Shown: positions 50,301-56,907 of the stretch, piece after piece
Layout of the letters: each line of letters begins with the position of its first letter
Position numbering within the stretch: the first letter of the stretch is position 1
DNA from: Nakaseomyces glabratus
Lineage: Eukaryota > Ascomycota > Saccharomycetes > Saccharomycetales > Saccharomycetaceae
Assembly (NCBI RefSeq): GCF_010111755.1
Contig: NC_088952.1
Coordinates: forward strand, 310,001 to 374,000
Direction of reading: 5' to 3'
DNA length: 64,000 nucleotides
Notes under the pieces: model-generated
Databases searched by the model: none
Told to the model about the DNA's origin: nothing
Seen by the model: only the letters and a program-made list of their open reading frames with translations
Position numbers and translations under genes: made by a program

Positions 50301-50440
50301 AAGGTGTTTATGAAACTTTGGTTGATACGTATTCAACCACAATAAAAGAGTGGCTGAAAGATACAAAGTTCCCTCATTCCATATTCCTTGATTTCGTTAA
50401 TTGGTTAGCATCGAAAAAACAAGGGCCTAAAACTAACTAG
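47375..50440 (+). CDS. POL5: Pol5, Mybbp1a-family ribosome-biogenesis factor
   Basis: The 1021-aa product starts MAKVNRDHFYKLASDLPEER at ATG 47375; this start gives the S. cerevisiae length (1022). The N-terminal two thirds form alpha-solenoid repeats, with family runs such as RLVKGLGSSRNSARLGFSMC and RGILFGKLFGLQALL. An acidic, low-complexity segment lies at about 695-860 (EYEEDEDDEQLEDEEQIKEV and later stretches), then a helical C-terminus. Despite its name, Pol5 is a nucleolar factor for 60S assembly and rDNA transcription rather than a replicative polymerase. It is convergent with HAT2 with only 94 bases between stop codons. Confidence 0.96.
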   Translation: MAKVNRDHFYKLASDLPEERLQAAVGVIKDLSALEVPQEIEEWNYTINRLVKGLGSSRNSARLGFSMCLSEALNLALSLGDKAPEGLNSIENYLKILNETLGADFDEGKKRKGKDERGILFGKLFGLQALLNEPLFSNVFVTKDGISNFVPVFVQEMINLSKCKNWIREPALFSLYQTLEKLISKVSKSDITNLISQLDENNLTMTNEGLAIYLLLVDESNKISRAEIAEIKLQNQGWKSNDPLAKGNLPSLTKVLLDNDGVAFAEDNEQRKQKGGANWNPRLHFVWEKLLSTIINGSHSLNVEDKHVSKKRKKNNTIASIKFHEFWQMVVDETYFNDKASSERKYLGFLIFQRAFPMLKSYEDVVDSLGQNFIRSLINQCSEKKRHLNKIALQTVEIIVESCENDTTKILPVFETLAFGKSGSITFDRLSKTKLLSRLLGIKSVRYEVLSKLFDILSRQLSIKSEEKSFSQFILDSMLHLVRNQKAEVDSLLLTEKVLPQIVKLAFFTGDNETLQEMSKERLFSILSELNSLHLSESQEIPQYVVIKLVQQHIEGGEKMTSELDDELRETESSALRILAEIAKATDKPYLRGLGSLFATCLLQLYTGDSESVGTLQELKDIYEKLISDDERPLSSITEILLSLLAQKKALLKKASIAVWEQVVPYVSQDELNLLLDILLARENKQGFAQLFEGIDEYEEDEDDEQLEDEEQIKEVTDDSSSNSESDSEEDEDNSDSHEDTSSDSVEDHNDAVNNIDKETTSALAKALDLPADIINANGEVDIEKLEMQSDDDEDDEDDESMDDEQMMDLDDQLSEIFKRRKEALSNIPTGNKRKNEVKESRESVIAFKHRIVDLLLVYIKHVEKMIQREDVDENSKADKLNCLLTFAIPMIKCIKQTLDKSLAEKLAKLLKTRLFKIRVTGIKLDTADVVEDFQRIHQDFLFAKPGQFPILYYSVCSSTSLYFSKILVDNADYQQGVYETLVDTYSTTIKEWLKDTKFPHSIFLDFVNWLASKKQGPKTN

Positions 50441-50534
50441 CATTTTTTGTAAATAATATGGCTCTATTGAATAATTATTAATATGAGTAATATTTTTAAT
50501 CAAATGCTTATATAAAAATATGTACATTAATGTC

Positions 50535-51794
50535 TCAGTCAAGAATGCTCAAATCTACCTCTGGTTCGCCACCAATACGTGGAATGTTGCTTGAACATTT
50601 CCATATCTGTACGATATTGTCCTCTTCAGCGCTCGCTACGAGCCAATTAATGTTTGGATTCACGGCTATATCATTTATGGAAGTTTTATGTCCTGCATGT
50701 ATCATCAATACTTCTGGAGGGCCATCTTCTATTTCGTCTTGAGTTTGTTCGGCACCTATTTCTTGTAAATCCCATACTATAGTTCTTCTATCAGAGCCAG
50801 ATGAGTAAAGAATTCCATCATTGTTTGGATCGAACTCAATGGCGGTAACTGCATCTTCGTGGCCGGTCATAGCATAAAGAGGATTAGATACATCTCTTAT
50901 GTCATATAGATATACTAGGTTATCAGTTCCTGCTGCTGCAAATAAGTTTGATGAAAAGGGACTAAAAGCCAAGGTATTGTATGGTTTCTTTGTATTTATG
51001 TTGTGTATTATCTGGGAGGATCTCTTGTCGAAAAGTTTCATGGTCGAATCTTCGGAAACAGAGCCAAAAATATGTGCCTCAGAACTATGCCACTTAACGT
51101 CATTAATAATGTCGGTATGCGCATCTTCAAAGGTGATGGTAGGTTTTATATTCTTTTCAAAGTTACTAATGTCCCATAAAGCGATATTGCTGTCATCAGA
51201 GCCACTCAAGAGTGAATACTTCTCGTTCGCATTGAAGGCTAGACCATAACCATTCTCAGTATGGTACTCCAAAGTTGAGAGTAAAGCTTCCACACCGTTT
51301 TTTGATCTATCATATATAAAAATCTTTCCCTCACCATTAATAGTAGCAATTATGTTATCATCTTGAGGCATATAGCGTGCTCTCGTAATTTCGCCATCAT
51401 GCGGGAACTTCTTAACAATCTTCACATTGGAAAGAACCATGTCCTCATCCTCTTCATCAATTTCTCTGTCCTTTTTGGAGTTTTCTGTAACTTCCACTGG
51501 TAGATCAACAGCCCCAATCTTCAGGTAATTTTGCTCTTCTCCAGATGTATGTGTTCCGAGAATCAATTGTTGTCTTGTTCGAGCAGCAACCAGGTTCTTC
51601 TGTGGTAACCACTCCACCGTTAAAGTAGGCCATGTTAATCTAGTTTCGCTTACAAAATCATACAGCATTGGTACGTTACTCTTCCATAGCTCATACTCTT
51701 CATCAACGGTCATTGGCTCATTGCTTTGTTGCTCTGCAGCAGCGGCAACCTCGGCCATCTTCTGCAACGCTGAGGGATCCAATTGTACACTCAT
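50535..51794 (-). CDS. HAT2: Hat2, WD40 histone chaperone subunit of the Hat1 acetyltransferase
   Basis: The 419-aa product starts MSVQLDPSALQKMAEVAAAA at ATG 51792-51794. The RbAp46/48 signature is clear: the N-terminal helix NEPMTVDEEYELWKSNVPML, then LTWPTLTVEWLP. WD repeats follow, such as GLAFNANEKYSLLSGSDDSN, VSEDSTMKLFDKR, AAGTDNLVYLYDIRD and YSSGSDRRTIVWDL. With Hat1 it acetylates newly made H4 at K5/K12. S. cerevisiae also has Msi1, but position beside POL5 and PCM1 matches HAT2 (YEL056W). Its upstream region (51926-51948) carries TTTCGCG and ACGCGA words in inverted orientation, resembling G1/S boxes; that is weak evidence. Confidence 0.95.
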   Translation of the reverse strand: MSVQLDPSALQKMAEVAAAAEQQSNEPMTVDEEYELWKSNVPMLYDFVSETRLTWPTLTVEWLPQKNLVAARTRQQLILGTHTSGEEQNYLKIGAVDLPVEVTENSKKDREIDEEDEDMVLSNVKIVKKFPHDGEITRARYMPQDDNIIATINGEGKIFIYDRSKNGVEALLSTLEYHTENGYGLAFNANEKYSLLSGSDDSNIALWDISNFEKNIKPTITFEDAHTDIINDVKWHSSEAHIFGSVSEDSTMKLFDKRSSQIIHNINTKKPYNTLAFSPFSSNLFAAAGTDNLVYLYDIRDVSNPLYAMTGHEDAVTAIEFDPNNDGILYSSGSDRRTIVWDLQEIGAEQTQDEIEDGPPEVLMIHAGHKTSINDIAVNPNINWLVASAEEDNIVQIWKCSSNIPRIGGEPEVDLSILD

Positions 51795-52027
51795 AATTTG
51801 TTGGTGAATTGACTATATGTGGTGTAGCTTTACTGTTTATAAAGCCAGTTCCGGACCAAATATCTCATTTGTAACTGTCATTAGAGGCATTGCATCTTTG
51901 ATTTTATTTTATCATTATTTAGTTGTTTCGCGTGATGAGGAAACGCGACTCTGGTTATGGATCGTGGCTGTTAATAAGTTAAATAGCATATAATAAAGCG
52001 TATATATCTCAGATCAGCTAAGTACAA

Positions 52028-53650
52028 CTACTCTTTGACAGTCTCTATAAGGGCATCTGTCACTTCTGTAGAAAGCTTTTCTGTGGCCTCCACGGTCTGA
52101 GCTTCTGCGTAGACTCTAACAGCATCTTCGGTACCACTAGCTCTGATGAACGATCTACCACAGGGAGCATCTGCGACTAGCATGTCGATCTTGTCCTGTA
52201 GCCCAGCTGGTGACACCAATCTTCTCTCTTGATCAGTTGTGATGAAGATGGATCTGTCTGGTACAACCACTTTGGTCAACTTGTTTGGCAGATCAGTATA
52301 TTCGTGGTCCCAAGTAGCTGGAGACCAGCCCAGGATGCCTAGCACGGTGATGATGGCCAGCATGTCGCTGATAGCGTCTCCGATAGTTTGGTTGATCAAT
52401 CTGGACAGCAGTCTCAATGTCAGGGTGCTCTTGTCGTGTGCGTTCTTGGCGAGACGGTCCTCGATCACTTCGTAGAAGTGTTGGGAGAATATAACTGTGC
52501 CGTGACCGTTGGCCTCGAAATACACACCGATGTCATAGTTGGTGACAGCTTCGTGGTGTAAGTGTTTAACACCGGTTTTTGCGATAGAGACGGGGACCTG
52601 CAGCTTCTTGGTTACGTATGTGGTGGAGGAGCCGTTAGCGTAGGCTGTTTGCACAACGCCCAGTTTCAGCTCCTCGGCCAGGCCAGCCTCTTTCAGCAAT
52701 GCGTTGATGAAGTAGGCCAGCAGCGTGGATATCTTGTCACCGTCGAGCAAATGGAAAGTGAGGGAGTCGTCGACGTAGTAGAACACCACTCTGTCGGCGT
52801 CACCGTCGAAGGAGCAGTACAGGTTGCGCGGGTCGGCGTTGATACCCTCAGGCAGTCTCTGGTTGGTCTTGACGAAGTCAGCGCCGCATCCGCTGTTCAG
52901 CATCGAAGGGTTGAGCCAGCTGTTGTTGGTGATGTCAATCTGGTGCAGCCTTATCTTCTGCAAGTGTGGCAAGTCTGTCTGCGAGTAAGAGAGCATCTTC
53001 AGGAACTGCGGTCCACCTATACCGTTGGCCGTGTCGATGACGAGTTTGTCGAAGGACTTGAAGCCCTCGATTCCGTACAGCTCGAACAGCTGGTTCCAGG
53101 CGTCTAGGAAGTAGCGGTAGTAGTAGTCCTCGAAGTGTGCCGGGTTCGCGGTGAGGAAGTGCAGCTGCGGCGTGGTCAGCAGGCCATGGTTGGTGATCCG
53201 CGCATCTGGGGACACCGCCTTGATACCGTCGAGCAAGTTTGCCAGCAGTCTCGGGGAGGACTCACGGGAGTCGTGGCCGACCACTATCTGTGGTGCGTGG
53301 CCAGGGGAGATGTTCAGCTCCTGCATGATCGCGTTCAAAGTGGACTCGAAGGTGTGGTAGTCGGCGACGCTGTTCGCGAGCCTGGTGGCCAGCGGTTCCC
53401 AGTCCTGCAAGAGCATGGACCCGTCGGACTCCACGATCTTGACACCGTTATCCCTAGGCGGGTTGTGGGAAGCAGTGATCATGACACCCACCGGCGCGCA
53501 CTGGCAAGAGATGGACCTCAGGGCAGCGATGACACCCGTTGTGAACATCACGGAGTCCAGGATGCGAGCGTCAGCTCTGAAACCAGCGGTACCATAGGTG
53601 TAGTGCTGGTCTCTGGTGATACAGTTCTTGTTGTACAGTTGCAAGGACAT
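52028..53650 (-). CDS. PCM1: phosphoacetylglucosamine mutase Pcm1 (Agm1)
   Basis: The 540-aa product starts MSLQLYNKNCITRDQHYTYG at ATG 53648-53650. The alpha-D-phosphohexomutase family signature has the phosphoserine loop ITASHNPPRDNGVK with S61, the metal loop DGDADR (about 281-286), the sugar-binding EANGHGTV, and the C-terminal phosphate loop RASGTEDAVRVYAEA. The enzyme interconverts GlcNAc-6-phosphate and GlcNAc-1-phosphate on the way to UDP-GlcNAc for chitin, N-glycans and GPI anchors. Length is near S. cerevisiae (557). The 5' half is unusually GC-rich (37 of 60 bases in 53221-53280), while the 3' end is not. Confidence 0.97.
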   Translation of the reverse strand: MSLQLYNKNCITRDQHYTYGTAGFRADARILDSVMFTTGVIAALRSISCQCAPVGVMITASHNPPRDNGVKIVESDGSMLLQDWEPLATRLANSVADYHTFESTLNAIMQELNISPGHAPQIVVGHDSRESSPRLLANLLDGIKAVSPDARITNHGLLTTPQLHFLTANPAHFEDYYYRYFLDAWNQLFELYGIEGFKSFDKLVIDTANGIGGPQFLKMLSYSQTDLPHLQKIRLHQIDITNNSWLNPSMLNSGCGADFVKTNQRLPEGINADPRNLYCSFDGDADRVVFYYVDDSLTFHLLDGDKISTLLAYFINALLKEAGLAEELKLGVVQTAYANGSSTTYVTKKLQVPVSIAKTGVKHLHHEAVTNYDIGVYFEANGHGTVIFSQHFYEVIEDRLAKNAHDKSTLTLRLLSRLINQTIGDAISDMLAIITVLGILGWSPATWDHEYTDLPNKLTKVVVPDRSIFITTDQERRLVSPAGLQDKIDMLVADAPCGRSFIRASGTEDAVRVYAEAQTVEATEKLSTEVTDALIETVKE

Positions 53651-53783
53651 TATCGGGGTTGGTGAGGGGAGGCAGTTGTGTCGTCCCTTTAGCTGTTTTC
53701 AACACTTATAAATTCAAAAGTACAAAGTTTTTTCTTAAATTTTAAGAAACCCAAAACATCCCAGAGGACAAGACTACATAGGG

Positions 53784-53993
53784 ATGGCACCACCTACACC
53801 TGTGATAGACGGTATACCTGCGGAGGCCAGCCGCGACTGTCCTTTGAAGTCGCTGACACAGTACCACTGTGCTCCGAATACGCAAGGCCAGGGAGTGCAC
53901 AAGGACATGTTCGTGTGCATCCCCTTCACAAGACTCTTCAAACAGTGCGCAGACAGAGCCATCGAAGTGACCACAGAGCACACCAATATATAG
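53784..53993 (+). CDS. SOM1: Som1, small twin-CX9C subunit of the mitochondrial inner membrane peptidase
   Basis: The 69-aa product starts MAPPTPVIDGIPAEASRDCP at ATG 53784. Four cysteines sit at 19, 29, 45 and 55, forming two CX9C pairs, typical of intermembrane-space proteins folded by Mia40. The spacing and the second pair CIPFTRLFKQC resemble S. cerevisiae Som1 (74 aa; YEL059C-A), and the start MAPPT is shared. Som1 associates with Imp1/Imp2, the protease that cleaves intermembrane-space sorting signals. Position between PCM1 and PRB1 and the strand, same as PRB1, also match. It is easily missed because of its size. Confidence 0.88.
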   Translation: MAPPTPVIDGIPAEASRDCPLKSLTQYHCAPNTQGQGVHKDMFVCIPFTRLFKQCADRAIEVTTEHTNI

Positions 53994-54318
53994 CACTACC
54001 AATAACAGTATACAAGTCTATGTAAGTATGATGTATAGTATAATGCAATATGTCAGTGCACTTCATACACTATGTGTGGCTGCACCTCTATTTTGGGCGT
54101 CTTTTGAGAGAAACTGCGCAGGGAGGGTACCTCGTAAACTGTGACTTCTTATCTCTTTGAAGGGGGGGCTGGTAGGATGGGGGGGTGGCAGTATAAATAG
54201 GCGCCATCTCTGCTGGGGGGAGGATCTTGTTCTAACCTGTCTCTTTGATGGAAGGGAGGGGTACAGCGCTTAGTTGAGAAATTAAGCCGTATATATTTTA
54301 AAAAAGAGTAAGAAAAGC
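53994..54318 (+). promoter_or_regulatory. PRB1 promoter region with TATA box and G-rich tracts
   Basis: A TATAAATA box is at 54192-54199, 120 bases before the PRB1 start. Several AGGGG words (for example near 54160 and 54256) fit the stress response element bound by Msn2/Msn4, in a G-rich context (GGGGGGG at 54162-54186 area). Stress or starvation control of PRB1 is therefore plausible. Confidence 0.5.
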
Positions 54319-55989
54319 ATGAAGATTGACAAGGTTGTGGCCGCTGGTGTAGTGGCTGCGGTTGTTACTGCGGGTGTTATCCCTGAGGCGCGCAGGAACT
54401 GCCACGGTAAGAAGGAGATGAGTGTGGTGGACAAGCCACCACACCCACCCCACCATCCGCACAAGCCTCACCCACCACACAAGCCTCATGAGCCACACCC
54501 ACCTCACAAGCATAACCACAAGAAGCACCAGGAGAAGAAAGACGGTGTGTTTGTCGGAGAAGGGTTGCCACCCGTAGGCACCATGGTGCCTCACAAGTAT
54601 ATTGTTGTGTTGAAGAAAGGCGTCTCTCCGGAGGCGGTTGCTACATTCCTGAACGATGTGTCTGCCGCGCACGCTGCTGCCATCAGGGACTTGCCTAAGG
54701 AGCATGACTTCTTCAACTTCGTTAACGCCGAGGGTCTGCCAAGGGGCGGTATCAAGGACCTGTTCAACATCAACGACTTGTTCCAAGGTCTGATCGGCTA
54801 CTTCCCTGAGCCAGTGGTGAAGTTGCTGGAGAAGAGCGATATCGTGGAGTTTGTTGAGAGAGACTCCGTGGTGCACGCCTCCAACTTCGACACCCAGAAC
54901 AACGCCCCTTGGGGTCTGGCACGTATCTCCCACAGAGATCGCTTGAACTTGGGTAACTTTAACAAGTACCTGTACGACAACGCCGGCGGTGAAGGTGTTA
55001 CCGCGTACGTCATCGATACCGGTATCAACGTCAAGCACGTCGAGTTCGATGGAAGAGCACAATGGGGTAAGACCATCCCGCTAAACGACCTAGACATCGA
55101 TGGTAATGGTCACGGTACCCACTGTGCTGGTACCATCGCTTCCAAACACTACGGTATCGCCAAGAAGGCCAACGTCGTTGCCGTGAAGGTATTGAAATCA
55201 GATGGCTCCGGTACCATGTCCGATGTCATCAAGGGTGTGGAGTACGCTGCTCAAGCCCACTTGAAAGAATCTAAGAACAACAAGAAGTTCAAGGGTTCTA
55301 CTGCTAACATGTCTCTAGGTGGTGGTAAGTCCCCAGCTCTGGACATGGCCGTTAATGCCGCAGTCTCTGCTGGTATCCACTTTGCTGTCGCTGCCGGTAA
55401 CGAAAACCAGGATGCTTGTAACACATCTCCAGCTTCCGCTGAAAAGGCAATCACTGTCGGTGCTTCGACATTGAGCGATGACAGAGCTTACTTCTCCAAC
55501 TGGGGTAAATGTGTCGACATCTTCGCTCCAGGTTTGAACATCTTGTCTACTTACATCGGTGATACCAACAGAGAAACTGCTTCTTTGTCTGGTACTTCCA
55601 TGGCATCTCCACATGTTGCTGGTTTGCTAACTTACTTCCTGTCTTTGCAACCTGATTCCGACTCAGAATTCTACGACGCCTCAAAGCACGGAGTTACCCC
55701 AGCACAACTTAAGAAGAAGTTGATCGCCTACAGTACAAAGAATGTTTTGACAGACTTGCCAGACCCAGATTCACCAAACCTATTGATCTACAACGGTGCA
55801 GGCGGTGATCTAGGTGTTTTTTGGAACAGCACATCTGCTGACGAACAGTCTGCTGAACATCCAGAGCAGAGAATTGCTGCAGAACTAGGGCTGGATTCCC
55901 TAGCCAAGATGGTCGGTGACCGTCATGCTGCTACAGACTCTCTATTCGGACAAGTCAGAAACCTCTTGGACAAGATGAACATCATCTAA
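54319..55989 (+). CDS. PRB1: vacuolar proteinase B precursor (cerevisin, subtilase)
   Basis: The 556-aa product starts MKIDKVVAAGVVAAVVTAGV at ATG 54319, with a signal peptide of about 20 residues. The propeptide contains a His/Pro-rich stretch (about 41-74, for example PHKPHPPHKPHEPHPPHKHN). An inhibitor I9 domain follows (PHKYIVVLKKGVSPEAVATF). The S8 subtilase domain has catalytic D233 (AYVIDTGI), H265 (GHGTHCAG) and S427 (GTSMASPH), with oxyanion N in AAGNEN. The mature domain opens near NNAPWGLARISHRD. Proteinase B activates other vacuolar hydrolases and degrades protein in starvation. Length is below S. cerevisiae Prb1 (635), mainly in the propeptide. SOM1 lies upstream on the same strand. 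Confidence 0.97.
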   Translation: MKIDKVVAAGVVAAVVTAGVIPEARRNCHGKKEMSVVDKPPHPPHHPHKPHPPHKPHEPHPPHKHNHKKHQEKKDGVFVGEGLPPVGTMVPHKYIVVLKKGVSPEAVATFLNDVSAAHAAAIRDLPKEHDFFNFVNAEGLPRGGIKDLFNINDLFQGLIGYFPEPVVKLLEKSDIVEFVERDSVVHASNFDTQNNAPWGLARISHRDRLNLGNFNKYLYDNAGGEGVTAYVIDTGINVKHVEFDGRAQWGKTIPLNDLDIDGNGHGTHCAGTIASKHYGIAKKANVVAVKVLKSDGSGTMSDVIKGVEYAAQAHLKESKNNKKFKGSTANMSLGGGKSPALDMAVNAAVSAGIHFAVAAGNENQDACNTSPASAEKAITVGASTLSDDRAYFSNWGKCVDIFAPGLNILSTYIGDTNRETASLSGTSMASPHVAGLLTYFLSLQPDSDSEFYDASKHGVTPAQLKKKLIAYSTKNVLTDLPDPDSPNLLIYNGAGGDLGVFWNSTSADEQSAEHPEQRIAAELGLDSLAKMVGDRHAATDSLFGQVRNLLDKMNII

Positions 55990-56907
55990 GTCGAGATCAA
56001 TATCCTCATGCCTTTCTCATTTGTTAACTCTTCTCGTGAAAGGGTCTTTCCCCATTGGTGATATTTTTTTTTATTTTACTTTTTTACTTCTACTCTTTTT
56101 GTTCTGTTCTATTATTTTGTTTACCGATTCCCAATTTGTAATCCAGGGCTAGCTCATACCCCTCATCATTCTTTGTTATTTTGCACTCCTACACTCTTCT
56201 TGAATTGATTACTTCCGGTATGAACAACTGTGTTGTCGCGGATGTCGAGTCGCTTCAAGAAGCCACTGGGAGCTGAATCTCTCCCTCTCTAAGAGCCACA
56301 CAGCATGCATAGATGAAAAGATAAAGGGCTTCTTTGTGACAGCCACTCTACGGATATTTTTATATAATTAGAGAAAATCAAAATAAATATACTTTTTTAG
56401 TTATACGAATCTATAAAAAAAAATGGTTATAAAACTCAATCGACTGCCTCGGTGACTATGTATTATACTCAAAGCTCATCGCTGCCCATCTGGAGCTTTT
56501 GTAGTTTAAGCTGTCGTTTTCAGTGATATCTTTGTTTTTGTAGCTCTGGAGATCCCAAATCATTAAGTGAAAAAAAATGTAAACAAAGCGGTAAAAAGAG
56601 TTTCGAGATCAAAACACAAATAGTGGATCTGTGGCGCAAATTTAGGCAGATCAATCGTGTATCTATTGTATCGGCGTTGGCAGTGTTGCATTATATTAGT
56701 ATCTAGGACGGAGAGCTGCTTTTTTGCGAGATTTTGCTCCCATTTTTGGTAATATTTTGAATTTGGAGACGGGTGACACGAAAAAGTTTTTGATTTGATA
56801 GAGAAGACCCCAGGTATTTAGGAGATATTTATAAGCTGCTGGACTGAAAAGAAATTGAGACGCTCTATCTTGGCAAACATACAATAATATCCAGTACTGC
56901 GGACACA
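55990..56907. other. PRB1-CIN8 spacer
   Basis: The 918-base spacer contains T-rich PRB1 3' sequence and the CIN8 promoter. No gene is supported. A minus-strand ATGATGA (56162-56168) has no box D partner. No MCB or Fkh-type site was identified with confidence. Confidence 0.45.

Noticed and set aside
52562..53665. Long plus-strand frames opposite PCM1
   Set aside because: They are antisense shadows of a GC-rich gene, with valine/glutamine-rich compositions typical of the reverse strand.
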